From Bacillus sp. FJAT-26390 (GTDB taxonomy: Bacteria > Bacillota > Bacilli > Paenibacillales > Paenibacillaceae): DNA of 64,000 bases. Where the stretch lies: positions 855,639 through 919,638 of the forward strand of contig NZ_MAQX01000022.1 of assembly GCF_001682865.1 (NCBI RefSeq), written 5' to 3'. Shown here piece after piece: positions 28,052-36,772 of the stretch. Position numbers and translations under genes: made by a program. The notes beneath the pieces were generated by a model. It saw only the letters and a program-made list of their open reading frames with translations, made no database searches and was not told the origin of the DNA. Position 1 is the stretch's first letter; every line of letters starts with the position of its first letter.

Positions 28052-29851
28052 TTACTTTTTATACCCGAAGTCTGGAATGGCAAGCCATCTCTTGCGCAGC
28101 TCGTGCGCCGCGTATTTAGGCTTTCGGTCCCTCGTGAAAATGCCCTTCTTATTGCCTTGCACGCGGATGAATCCTTGGCTCGTATTAAAATCAGCAAAGT
28201 TCCATACCTGTTCGCCAATGAAATGTTCAAACTCATCAAAAACCTCATGGTTAGCCTTTAAGTATTCGACTTGAAACTCCTCCGTAAACATGACAGGATC
28301 AACATCATGCAGGCCAGCTACCGTATCCGCGCCATATTCGGTCATCATAATCGGCTTACCGGGACAGCGCTCATACCAGCCATTAAATTCATTGCGCAGA
28401 TTGAACTTCGCTATTTCCCAGTCGCCGCTATCCACGTACCAGCCATAGTAGCGATTGAGAGCAAGCACATCAACCAGCTCTGCTACTTTGCATGTGTCAG
28501 GCGTTGACATGAGATGTGTAACGATCGTTACAGGCCGATGCTGCGGATCATACGATTTGGCAAGCTCCACAAGCGGTTTGAAATATTCGTAGGCGCCTTC
28601 TTCTTCGGAAGCGGGCTCGTTGGCAATGGACCACATGACCACGCAGGCGTGGTTTTTATCGCGGTCGATCAGCTCGCGGATAATCTGCCCATGATACTCA
28701 CCGGTCGTTAGCTCTTGCCATGTATTTCTTTTCTCGCCGCCTCCGAACATCGTGGCCATAAAGTTCAAATGAAGGCCGACAGCAGGCGTTTCGTCGATAA
28801 CGACTAAACCCTCTTTGTCCGCTAATCGCATCAATTCCTCGGAGTAAGGGTAATGAGCCGTCCGGAAGGAGTTCGCTCCGATCCATTTCATCAACCGGAA
28901 ATCAGTCACGTTGACCGCTTCATCAAAACCTCTGCCATGGATCGGCGAATCCTCATGCTTGCCGAAGCCTTTGAAATAAAAGGGCTTGTTGTTGATGAGG
29001 AATTGACCGTTCTTTACTTGTATCTCCCTGACGCCAAAGGGCTGTTCATACACGTCGATGATATTGCCATCCTTGATTAAAGTAATTTGAAGGCTGTACA
29101 AATACGCGTCCATCGGCTCCCAAAGCTGCGCCTCCTTGATGCTGACAACGCTTTGCGCCCCGGCCGCTTCTGCGATGACGGTTTGTTCCTGATCCAAGAT
29201 GCGGGCATGCACCTCAGCGTCGCCAACGACAGCTGCTTCGTATTGTACAGTGGCGGATGCTCCTTGCAGCGTTGTAACGATGGTGACATCCTTGAGATAG
29301 GTTTGAGGTGTTGTGTAGATCTTCACTGGCCTATGAATACCGGCATAATTGAAGAAGTCGAAGTTAGGCTTGTTTCGGATGACCTTGCCAAGACCAGCAA
29401 CTTCCTTCTCGCTATAATCGCCAATAGGAAGCGTCGTTTCGTCCAAAATATTGTTGACGGCCACCGTCAATCGGTTTTTGCCTTTTATCAAGAATGGATT
29501 GATTTCGGCTTCGAATGGCGTAAATCCGCCTTTATGCGTGACCGCTAGCTTACCGTTCACATAAACCTGCGCCGTATGCGTAGCAGAGCCAAACCGCAGC
29601 ACGATACGCTGCGACAAGAGAAGGCTTGGAATCGTAAATTCTCGCTCGTACCAGACATAACCGACATGATTGCGAATGTCAGCAGTTACGCCTACATCAT
29701 TGTAAGAAGCAGGCACCGCCATGTGCATCGTATCGGCAAGCTTCGTTTCGTTCCATTTGCGCTCAAAGCCTTCACCCTTATCCAGCTTGAAATTCCAAAT
29801 GCCGTTCAATTCAATAATGCCACGTGAATCCGTTATGATCGGATATAACAA
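28052..29851 (-). CDS. uidA: Beta-glucuronidase (GH2)
   Basis: A 599-residue cytoplasmic GH2 enzyme releasing D-glucuronic acid from beta-glucuronides. Domain order is sugar-binding jelly roll (1-180), Ig-like (181-275) and TIM barrel (276-599). Acid/base is E412 in SIANEPAS and the nucleophile is E505 in MMTEYGADT. The N567-x-K569 pair (QGNKKG) is the motif that reads the uronate carboxylate in true beta-glucuronidases, and NRYYGWYVDSG matches the active-site tyrosine region. It starts at TTG behind AAGGGGGAC. It forms an operon with the GPH symporter and is divergent from an AraC regulator. Confidence 0.95.
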   Translation of the reverse strand: MLYPIITDSRGIIELNGIWNFKLDKGEGFERKWNETKLADTMHMAVPASYNDVGVTADIRNHVGYVWYEREFTIPSLLLSQRIVLRFGSATHTAQVYVNGKLAVTHKGGFTPFEAEINPFLIKGKNRLTVAVNNILDETTLPIGDYSEKEVAGLGKVIRNKPNFDFFNYAGIHRPVKIYTTPQTYLKDVTIVTTLQGASATVQYEAAVVGDAEVHARILDQEQTVIAEAAGAQSVVSIKEAQLWEPMDAYLYSLQITLIKDGNIIDVYEQPFGVREIQVKNGQFLINNKPFYFKGFGKHEDSPIHGRGFDEAVNVTDFRLMKWIGANSFRTAHYPYSEELMRLADKEGLVVIDETPAVGLHLNFMATMFGGGEKRNTWQELTTGEYHGQIIRELIDRDKNHACVVMWSIANEPASEEEGAYEYFKPLVELAKSYDPQHRPVTIVTHLMSTPDTCKVAELVDVLALNRYYGWYVDSGDWEIAKFNLRNEFNGWYERCPGKPIMMTEYGADTVAGLHDVDPVMFTEEFQVEYLKANHEVFDEFEHFIGEQVWNFADFNTSQGFIRVQGNKKGIFTRDRKPKYAAHELRKRWLAIPDFGYKK

Positions 29852-29879
29852 ATGAAGTCCCCCTTGTCGTGTATATCAC

Positions 29880-29908
29880 TTTGAAAATGCTTACAAAATG
29901 AGTATAAT
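29880..29908 (+). promoter_or_regulatory. Promoter with overlapping cre-like site between uidA and araC-type gene
   Basis: TTGAAA (29881-29886) and TATAAT (29903-29908), spaced 16 bases, point toward the AraC gene. TGAAAATGCTTACA at 29882-29895 is, on the other strand, TGTAAGCATTTTCA, a cre match with CA in place of the central CG. It lies between the two divergent genes and could act on both. Confidence 0.55.
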
Positions 29909-29983
29909 CAGATTCAAAGGACGAGAGAAGGATGGAATAAGCATATTCAGGACTGTATTAACGTTATGGAGGAATGGTGAACA

Positions 29984-31204
29984 ATGGTGCAGCATGTACT
30001 ACTGACATCGGCAAGCCAAACGATTTATCATTTGATCGATACGAATACGACCATTTTAGCGAAGGATGGGACTGTGCGGTTAGCGCATGAACGTGATTTG
30101 ATTCCGGATTTTTTATTTGCGATGCAGCTTAAAGATTTCTTATTGCTAAGCAGGCAAACAAAGCAGGAGGGCAGCCGAAGCTGTTTGTATACCAATGAGA
30201 TGGGACTGTCTTATTTATCAAAAATGATCGCGATCGAAGGGGATGAGGCGAGTATTTGGGTATTGGGGCCTTTTCTCATGCAAATGCCGGATCTGAATAA
30301 AATCGATTCAATCTTCCATACAGAGCCATATAAGCGAAATATCATGCAGGATTTTATGCGCGGCTTAAAACTGTTCAGCAGCTCCAGAATTCAGAGCGCC
30401 GTCAACTTGCTGGAACACGCGGGCATGGTCCGTCAGGCTCCCTATGACTGCGTTGACTTGCAAGACGAGGTTTCGGACCGGTTAGAGGGGAAGGAACTGC
30501 TGCATATTTTGCAGCAGCCGGATGAGCATGATTCGAAATTAATGGAGGTCAAATACGAGCTGGAGAAGGAAATTATGCAAGCGGTCGAAAATGGCGATAA
30601 ACAAAAATTAAAAGAAACGATGTCACAGAGCAAAAATTGGTTCGATTTTTCTTCCAGATTTCCGAATCAGCCGATCAGGGCGATGAAAAACATGCTCATC
30701 GTATTTAATACGATTTTACGAATGGCAGCGGAGAGAGGGAAGGTTCATCCGTTTTTCCTTCATCACATCTCCGAGAAATTTTCAAAGCAAATCGAGCGTA
30801 CGGAGAGCATTAATTCGCTTAATACTCTTCGTGAGGTGATGCAGGATGAATATTGCGATTTAGTGAAAAACAAGGCCGTTTCAGGGTATTCGCAAGTCGT
30901 GCAGAAAACGGCGCAACAGATTCGGATCTACTTCAGCAAACCGCTGAATCTGAAACGGCTGGCAGAGCATTGCCTTGTGCATCCTGCGCATTTGTCGAGG
31001 CAATTCAAAAAGGAAACTGGAATGACGCTTACTGATTTTCAAAACCGGATGCGGATAGACGAGGCTAAGCTCCTTCTCAAAGAGGGCAGCGCCTCGATCG
31101 ACCGGATTGCCGGGTATGTCGGCTTTGAAGATGCCGGTTATTTTGCACGAATATTCAAAAGGCTGGAAGGCATGACGCCGACCGTTTACCGAAATACGAT
31201 GTGA
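29984..31204 (+). CDS. AraC family regulator, likely regulator of uidA and symporter
   Basis: A 406-residue protein. The N-terminal 290 residues are a sensing region of unknown fold without obvious membrane helices. The last 100 residues hold AraC HTH units (RLAEHCLVHPAHLSRQFKKE and IAGYVGFEDAGYFARIFKRL). GGAGGAATGG precedes the ATG. Divergent placement 132 bases from uidA suggests that it activates the glucuronidase-symporter operon. Confidence 0.87.
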   Translation: MVQHVLLTSASQTIYHLIDTNTTILAKDGTVRLAHERDLIPDFLFAMQLKDFLLLSRQTKQEGSRSCLYTNEMGLSYLSKMIAIEGDEASIWVLGPFLMQMPDLNKIDSIFHTEPYKRNIMQDFMRGLKLFSSSRIQSAVNLLEHAGMVRQAPYDCVDLQDEVSDRLEGKELLHILQQPDEHDSKLMEVKYELEKEIMQAVENGDKQKLKETMSQSKNWFDFSSRFPNQPIRAMKNMLIVFNTILRMAAERGKVHPFFLHHISEKFSKQIERTESINSLNTLREVMQDEYCDLVKNKAVSGYSQVVQKTAQQIRIYFSKPLNLKRLAEHCLVHPAHLSRQFKKETGMTLTDFQNRMRIDEAKLLLKEGSASIDRIAGYVGFEDAGYFARIFKRLEGMTPTVYRNTM

Positions 31205-31227
31205 TCGCTAGTAATAACGAAAAGAAA

Positions 31228-32214
31228 TTAATTCATCTTGGATGTAGAAGAGCGAACGACAAGCTCGGGCTCTAGGTAAACGGTTTTGAGCGATTCCGGT
31301 TGATCTATAAGTTCAAGAATGGTTGCGGCGATCACCGAGGTTATCGTAGCGATGGCAACGCCAACTACGGTCATCGGGACGCCGAGGTCCTCCATCTGCG
31401 GCAGGTTGTCATAGCTGACGACGGATAAATCCTGCGGAACGGAAAGCCCGTGCTCGCCGATTGCCCGAAGGATGCCGCGGGTCAAATCGACGCCGCCGCT
31501 GATTACAGCCGTTGGGCGCGGCGATCTCTCCAGCATGGTTCGCGCGGCCATGTAGCCGTCGTGAAATTCTAGTCCGTTCATCAAAAGCACGGCATCGTGC
31601 GCGGCGGGGAGACCTAGAGCGTCCATCTCTTCCCGGAAAGCTTCGATCTTGACCGTCTGCAAAGGATCATGCGACTGCGGTTCCCCGATATAAGCGATAT
31701 TAGTGTGGCCGAGTCCCGCCAAATGGCGAACGGCTAGGCGAACGGCTTGGCCCCGGTTAACGTCAACCGCTGAATAGGGCGTGTATCCGGCTGCGCCATA
31801 GGTGAGAATGGGGATTTGCAGCGGATTAAGCTGGTTGAAGCTGGAAAAGCTATCTTGGTCTCCGAAGACAAGGATGGCGTCGACTTGATATCTGCGGAAG
31901 ATTTCGACGGCCGATTCTAAATTGCTGATCGATAGCAAGGTGACATAGCCCTGCATCTCGAGCTGCTCATTAATTTTGGTAATCAGGGAGGAAAGCGCGG
32001 CGCGTTCGATCGACGGCCATACGACGCCAATTGCCCCGCTTTTTCTGGAGACGAGGCTCCGTGCGGCAATGTTGGGCTGATAGCCCATTTCTTTGGCGAT
32101 GGCAAGAATATGCTGCTTTGTTTTGTGCTGGACGAGCGGGCTGTCTCTTAGCGCCTTCGAGACAGTGGAGAAGCTGACGCCAGCGCGGTCTGCAATATCT
32201 TTAATGGTTACCAT
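31228..32214 (-). CDS. LacI family transcriptional regulator
   Basis: A 328-residue repressor or activator. I place the start at the ATG at 32214, which has GGAGGG upstream and gives the standard beginning MVTIKDIADRAGVSFSTVSK; an upstream ATG 21 codons earlier is unlikely. The HTH and hinge (1-60, ending AARSLVSRKSG) are followed by a periplasmic-binding-like effector domain (about 62-328). It is divergent from the SDR-lar operon, whose promoter carries the palindrome TAACAACGTTGTTA; a second copy precedes the uronate-isomerase-like gene. The effector is probably a hexuronate or hexonate. Confidence 0.92.
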   Translation of the reverse strand: MVTIKDIADRAGVSFSTVSKALRDSPLVQHKTKQHILAIAKEMGYQPNIAARSLVSRKSGAIGVVWPSIERAALSSLITKINEQLEMQGYVTLLSISNLESAVEIFRRYQVDAILVFGDQDSFSSFNQLNPLQIPILTYGAAGYTPYSAVDVNRGQAVRLAVRHLAGLGHTNIAYIGEPQSHDPLQTVKIEAFREEMDALGLPAAHDAVLLMNGLEFHDGYMAARTMLERSPRPTAVISGGVDLTRGILRAIGEHGLSVPQDLSVVSYDNLPQMEDLGVPMTVVGVAIATITSVIAATILELIDQPESLKTVYLEPELVVRSSTSKMN

Positions 32215-32311
32215 GGATTCCCTCCGGAAGGCACATATACCTGACTCTTTTATGTCGTTCACTTTATCACAGAACACCTATTTTGCAAATGAAAGCGGTA
32301 TGTTTTTCGTA

Positions 32312-32359
32312 TAGACAGCTAAGAAAGATTCGGCTATGATGAAAATAACAACGTTGTTA
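32312..32359 (+). promoter_or_regulatory. Promoter and palindromic operator of the SDR-lar operon
   Basis: TAGACA (32312-32317) and TATGAT (32335-32340), spaced 17, form the promoter. The perfect 14-bp palindrome TAACAACGTTGTTA at 32346-32359 starts 5 bases after the -10 box, exactly over the expected start point, and has the central CG typical of LacI-family operators. A near-identical site occurs at 38881-38896. Confidence 0.8.
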
Positions 32360-32383
32360 ATTTGGAGTGGGAGTGATTCGCTG

Positions 32384-33145
32384 ATGTTTAATTTACAGGA
32401 TACCGTATCAGTCGTGATCGGCGGAAATGGCGTGCTGGGAAGCGCCATGGCAGGTGCGCTTGCCGAAGCGGGATCAAAGGTGGCTGTCGTTGGCCGGGAT
32501 ATGGAGAAGGCCGCATTGGTTTGCAAGCAAATCGAGCAAAGCGGCGGTACAGCAACATCCTTCCAAGCCGATGCGACTAAAAAGGATGAGCTGGAATCCG
32601 TGCTGGGCCAAGTATTGGAATGGGGAGGACGCGTGGATACGCTGGTGAATGCCTCCGGCACGAACAGCTCGACACCGTTTTTTGAACTCGAAATGGATGA
32701 ATGGGACCGGATTATGGACGTTAACCTCAAGAGCGTCGTGCTGGCAAGCCAAGTTTTTGGGAAAAGAATGGTTGAACAGGGTACCGGCGGCTCCATTATT
32801 AATATTTCATCGGTATCATCCGCCCCTGCGCTATCCCGGGTGTTTACTTACTCGGCTTCAAAAGCGGGAGTCAACAGCGTAACGCAGTTTCTGGCCCGTG
32901 AACTTGCTCCGCATAACATAAGGGTTAATGCTATTATTCCAGGTTTCTTCCCTGCGGAGCAAAACAAAAAGATTTTATCGCCGGACCGAATTGAATCGAT
33001 TATGCGGCATACGCCGATGGACCGGTTCGGCTCGCCGGAGGAGCTTAAGGGATCGGTTGTATACTTGGCCTCTCCGCAAGCATCGTCGTTTGTAACGGGC
33101 GCTTTTCTGCGGGTAGACGGCGGATTTGGAGCGATGACCATATGA
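32384..33145 (+). CDS. SDR oxidoreductase, probable D-mannonate oxidoreductase (fructuronate reductase)
   Basis: A 253-residue classical short-chain dehydrogenase. The ATG at 32384 is preferred because an upstream ATG would place promoter and operator inside the gene. NAD(P) loop GGNGVLGSA (13-21), N114, S143, Y156 and K160 form the usual active-site set. The stretch IIPGFFPAEQNKKIL after position 184 resembles the SDR-type D-mannonate oxidoreductases of bacilli (YjmF-like), which interconvert D-fructuronate and D-mannonate. Gluconate 5-dehydrogenase is the main alternative. Its stop overlaps the next gene (ATGA). Confidence 0.72.
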   Translation: MFNLQDTVSVVIGGNGVLGSAMAGALAEAGSKVAVVGRDMEKAALVCKQIEQSGGTATSFQADATKKDELESVLGQVLEWGGRVDTLVNASGTNSSTPFFELEMDEWDRIMDVNLKSVVLASQVFGKRMVEQGTGGSIINISSVSSAPALSRVFTYSASKAGVNSVTQFLARELAPHNIRVNAIIPGFFPAEQNKKILSPDRIESIMRHTPMDRFGSPEELKGSVVYLASPQASSFVTGAFLRVDGGFGAMTI

Positions 33146-34419
33146 GCGATATTTTATCACAGCTAGTTCAGGACATACCGATTCCAAAGCTTGTGAAGAT
33201 TCGCCAATCATTTGACGACACGACTCTAGAGGATCCGATTGGACATCTAAGCGAGCGGCTGCGAACATCCGATTCGATGATCGGGATTATAACCGGAAGC
33301 AAGGTTGCGGTCGCCGTTGGCAGCCGGGGCATTTCCCGCATCGATGAGCTGACCAAGACAGTGATCGACGAGCTGAAGAGAATCGGCGCTGAGCCGTTCA
33401 TTGTGCCGTGCATGGGAAGCCATGGGGGAGCGACAGCAGAAGGACAGACGGAGGTGCTTGCACACCTTGGCATAGACGAGCAGCGGATGGGTTGTCCTGT
33501 GCGTTCGTCGATGGAAGTTGTCCTGCTGGAACATTTGCCGAACGGCTTGCCGGTATATTGTGACAAAATCGCGGCGACGGAGGCGGATGCAATCGTCGTC
33601 ATTAACCGCATTAAGCCGCATACCGCTTTTCGCGGGACGATTGAAAGCGGCATGTTTAAGATGATCTCCATCGGTCTTGGCAAGCAAAAGGGAGCGGAAG
33701 CCTGCCATCAGCTTGGCTTTAAATATATGGCTGAGAACGTGCCCGCAATGGCGAAGGTGATGATCGAGAAGCTTCCGATTAAATTCGGAGTGGCGGTTGT
33801 GGAGAACGCCTATGACCAGATCTGCCGGATCGAGGTTCTGGGCACCGATATTATGGAGGAAAGGGAGAAGGAGCTGCTCGTGGAAGCGAAAAGCCGGCTT
33901 CCCCAAATTCTTTTTACCGAGCTCGACGTGCTTGTGATCGATTACATCGGCAAGAACATTAGCGGAGACGGAGCCGATCCGAACATTACAGGCAGATACC
34001 CTACGCCGTACGCGCATGGCGGTCCTGAGGTCAATAAGATGGTCGTTCTTGACCTTACGCCAGAGTCGCAAGGAAATGCCAATGGAGTAGGCACGGCCGA
34101 TTTCACGACGAGCCGGCTGGTTAGCAAGACGGATTGGCCGAGCACTTATGCCAATGGGCTGACCTCAACGGTCTGCGCGCCTACCAAACAAGCGACGACG
34201 CTTGCGAATGACCGGGATGCCATTAAAGCGGGCATCAAAACCTGCAACATTTTGGACTATACAACCTGCAAGCTGGTTCGCATCCGAGATACGCTTCACC
34301 TTGGGACGATTGAAATATCGGTAGCGCTGCTTGAGGAGGCAAAACGCAATCCGCGCATTGAAATTTTGGAAGGACCATACGACTGGACGTTTGACGAGGA
34401 AGGATATTTGCCAAAATGA
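33142..34419 (+). CDS. LarA-like nickel-pincer-dependent racemase/epimerase (DUF2088), probable mannonate/gluconate 2-epimerase
   Basis: A 425-residue LarA homologue. Lactate racemase LarA binds a nickel-pincer nucleotide covalently through a lysine and moves a hydride at the alcohol carbon of a 2-hydroxy acid. Here INRIKPHTAFRG carries H160 and ESGMFKMISIGLGK carries K173, the likely nickel-histidine and cofactor-lysine; the spacing (13) is three longer than what I recall for lactate racemase, a sign of a different subgroup. GSHGGAT supplies another conserved histidine. It overlaps both neighbours by 4 bases, and larE, larB and larC follow. Between a mannonate-forming SDR and gluconokinase, C2 epimerisation of D-mannonate to D-gluconate is the natural inference; substrate unproven. 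Confidence 0.8.
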   Translation: MSDILSQLVQDIPIPKLVKIRQSFDDTTLEDPIGHLSERLRTSDSMIGIITGSKVAVAVGSRGISRIDELTKTVIDELKRIGAEPFIVPCMGSHGGATAEGQTEVLAHLGIDEQRMGCPVRSSMEVVLLEHLPNGLPVYCDKIAATEADAIVVINRIKPHTAFRGTIESGMFKMISIGLGKQKGAEACHQLGFKYMAENVPAMAKVMIEKLPIKFGVAVVENAYDQICRIEVLGTDIMEEREKELLVEAKSRLPQILFTELDVLVIDYIGKNISGDGADPNITGRYPTPYAHGGPEVNKMVVLDLTPESQGNANGVGTADFTTSRLVSKTDWPSTYANGLTSTVCAPTKQATTLANDRDAIKAGIKTCNILDYTTCKLVRIRDTLHLGTIEISVALLEEAKRNPRIEILEGPYDWTFDEEGYLPK

Positions 34420-35930
34420 ATGCGGATAACCCAATTGTCATCGCCATTGATATCGGAACGACAAGCACGAAGACGCTGGCTGTCGACCTTGCAGGAAACA
34501 TTCAAGGCAGCGAATCGATTGAATATCCGCTGCACACGCCAAGTCCGGGTTATGCTGAGCAGGACCCGGATGTCATCTACGAGGCTGTGCTGGACGGTGT
34601 AGCCAGCGTCATGAAGAAAGGCGGATATTCGGCTGAGCAAGTGGTATGCGTTACCTTTAGTTCAGCGAATCACAGCTTGATTCTTCTGGATGAAGGCGGA
34701 CTCCCGCTTACTCCAAGCCTTACATGGGCAGATTTGCGCGCCGCTGCCCAAGCCGAGCGGCTGCTCGCCGACGGCACCGGCTTGCCGGTATACTTGCGGA
34801 CGGGAACGCCGATCCACCCGATGTCGCCGCTCGTCAAGCTGATTTGGATGAGGGAAGAGCGACCGGGTTTGTTTTACGCTGCACATCAGTTCGTTGGCAT
34901 AAAGGAATATATATTGAATAGGCTATTCGGGGTTGTCATTATGGATCATTCTATCGCAAGCGCAACCGGCCTATTTAACTTGGAAGCGTTGACATGGGAT
35001 AGCGAAGCGCTGCTTCTGGCTGGTATCCGCGAGGAACAGCTGCCAACATTAGTTCCAACGACGGAACGGATCGATGGATTGAGGCGGGAAGCGGCCGCGC
35101 GAATGGGGCTTAATGAGCGTACGGCATTCATTGTCGGCGCACAAGACGGCGTGCTTGCCAATCTCGGAATCGGGGCTGTGGACGAAGGCGTGCTCGCAGT
35201 TACGATTGGCACAAGCGGCGCGGTGCGAACAGCGGTTAGCAGGCCTGCTTTCGATCCTGCAGGGCGGCTGTTTTGTTACGCGCTGACGGAGGAGCATTGG
35301 ATTGTAGGCGGGCCTTCCAATAATGGCGCTATCGTTGCGAGGTGGATTACGGATCGCCTTTACCCAGGCAAGAGTGTTGAAGAGGTGCTTCCCCTTGCAG
35401 CAGCTGTGCCTGCGGGAGCTAACGGATTGCTCTTTCTGCCGCTCTTATCGGGTGAGAGGGCTCCCTTCTGGGACGCGCAGGCGAAAGGCGTCATGTTCGG
35501 TTTGACCCTCTCGCATAACGAGACAGATATGCTCCGTGCTGCAATGGAAGGCGTTATTTTCCAAATGACAGCGATTGTTTCTTTAATGAAGCAAGCCGGA
35601 GAAGCGCCAAAGGAAGTGCGGGCTTCAGGCGGATTTGCGCGTTCAACTATATGGTGCCAAATGATGGCGGATATGCTGGGCGTATCCGTAAGAGTGCCGG
35701 TATCGGTTGAAAGCTCGGGACTTGGAGCCGCTCAGCTTGGACTCTACGCGATGGAAGGCTGCCAAGGTCCGCTGCTCAGGTGGAAGGTCGAAGATGGAAG
35801 CGTCTATGAACCGAATGCAACGAACCATGAACAATATCAACGTTTACTTCCGCTATATTTAAGCTTATACGATCGATTGAAAGAACCGATGAGGGACATA
35901 TCGAAGATTCAGCATACGTCTGTTGGATGA
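34416..35930 (+). CDS. gntK: Gluconokinase (FGGY family)
   Basis: A 504-residue FGGY carbohydrate kinase that phosphorylates D-gluconate at C6 with ATP, giving 6-phosphogluconate. The phosphate loop is DIGTTSTK (residues 11-18). SITWAD-like PSLTWADLRA, the TGTPIHPMSPL region, VGIKEYILNRLF and GTSGAVRT closely resemble the Bacillus GntK type as I know it, rather than xylulokinase. ATGA overlap with the LarA homologue indicates translational coupling. It gives the operon its exit into the oxidative pentose phosphate pathway. Confidence 0.88.
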   Translation: MNADNPIVIAIDIGTTSTKTLAVDLAGNIQGSESIEYPLHTPSPGYAEQDPDVIYEAVLDGVASVMKKGGYSAEQVVCVTFSSANHSLILLDEGGLPLTPSLTWADLRAAAQAERLLADGTGLPVYLRTGTPIHPMSPLVKLIWMREERPGLFYAAHQFVGIKEYILNRLFGVVIMDHSIASATGLFNLEALTWDSEALLLAGIREEQLPTLVPTTERIDGLRREAAARMGLNERTAFIVGAQDGVLANLGIGAVDEGVLAVTIGTSGAVRTAVSRPAFDPAGRLFCYALTEEHWIVGGPSNNGAIVARWITDRLYPGKSVEEVLPLAAAVPAGANGLLFLPLLSGERAPFWDAQAKGVMFGLTLSHNETDMLRAAMEGVIFQMTAIVSLMKQAGEAPKEVRASGGFARSTIWCQMMADMLGVSVRVPVSVESSGLGAAQLGLYAMEGCQGPLLRWKVEDGSVYEPNATNHEQYQRLLPLYLSLYDRLKEPMRDISKIQHTSVG

Positions 35931-35956
35931 GTTGAGCAGTAGGAGGGAGCAGGACC

Positions 35957-36772
35957 ATGCATGATAAATTTAACAAGCTGCAAGCGATTCTAATGGAAAT
36001 GGAATCTGTCGTGGTCGCGTTTTCCGGAGGCGTCGACAGCACATTCCTGCTGGATGCCGCCATAAAAACGCTCGGAAGCGAGCGTGTCTTGGCGGTCACG
36101 GCTGACTCGGAAACGTACCCGACGGAAGAGCTTCAGGAAGCCATTCAGCTGGCGAAGAGTCTTGGCGCTGCGCACCGAGTGATCGAGACATCGGAACTTA
36201 ATATTCCGGGTTACAAAGAGAATAATGCGAACCGCTGTTATTTTTGCAAAAAGAGTCTGTTCGAGCATTTGGAGCCGTTCATCAAGGACGGAGCTTACCG
36301 CCATATCGTCTATGGGCTGATCGCGGATGACATGAATGAGCATAGGCCGGGGGTTCAAGCAGCGAAGGAACGTGGCGTGCGCGGCCCGTTGCAGGAAGCG
36401 GGCCTTTATAAAGAAGAAATCCGTGACCTATCCCGCGAGCATGGGCTAGCCACTTGGAATAAGCCGTCCTTTGCTTGCCTTTCTTCGCGAATTGCATACG
36501 GAGAGACGATAACCATCGAGAAGCTTGGCCGCGTCGGAGAAGCCGAGCGCTATATCCGTTCGCTCGGATTTGGCCAAGTAAGGGTAAGAAGCCATGGCGA
36601 TATCGCCAGAATCGAAGTCGAGCCCAAAGCGATGGAGCAGTTGATCGGCCATTCGTCAGCGATCTCAGAACGATTGAAAGAGCTTGGTTTTATTTATGTG
36701 GCGATGGATCTATCCGGTTACCGCAGCGGCAGCATGAACAAAGTGCTTGAACGTGGAGGGGCGGCGCTATGA
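35957..36772 (+). CDS. larE: LarE, ATP-dependent sacrificial sulfur insertase for nickel-pincer cofactor
   Basis: A 271-residue PP-loop enzyme that activates pyridinium biscarboxylic acid mononucleotide with ATP and transfers sulfur, in the well-studied form from its own cysteine. The SGGVDSTFLL loop (near 16-25) binds ATP. C174 in PSFACLSSRI corresponds to the sacrificial cysteine. A CYFCK pair near residue 93 is also present. AGGAGGGAG precedes the ATG, 26 bases after gntK. Its stop overlaps larB (ATGA). Confidence 0.93.
   Translation: MHDKFNKLQAILMEMESVVVAFSGGVDSTFLLDAAIKTLGSERVLAVTADSETYPTEELQEAIQLAKSLGAAHRVIETSELNIPGYKENNANRCYFCKKSLFEHLEPFIKDGAYRHIVYGLIADDMNEHRPGVQAAKERGVRGPLQEAGLYKEEIRDLSREHGLATWNKPSFACLSSRIAYGETITIEKLGRVGEAERYIRSLGFGQVRVRSHGDIARIEVEPKAMEQLIGHSSAISERLKELGFIYVAMDLSGYRSGSMNKVLERGGAAL

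Noticed and set aside
32289..32302. TGAAAGCGGTATGT as a further cre site between LacI and SDR genes
   Set aside because: It mismatches the consensus at two positions including a conserved C, so it is weaker than the four reported sites.
32336..32383. Longer N-terminus for the SDR from an ATG at 32336
   Set aside because: It would overlap the -10 box and place the LacI palindrome inside the coding region, and no ribosome site precedes it.
34416..35930. Xylulokinase or glycerol kinase instead of gluconokinase
   Set aside because: The TGTPIHPMSPL, IKEYILNRLF and GTSGAVRT stretches fit the Bacillus gluconokinase type better, and the operon context agrees.
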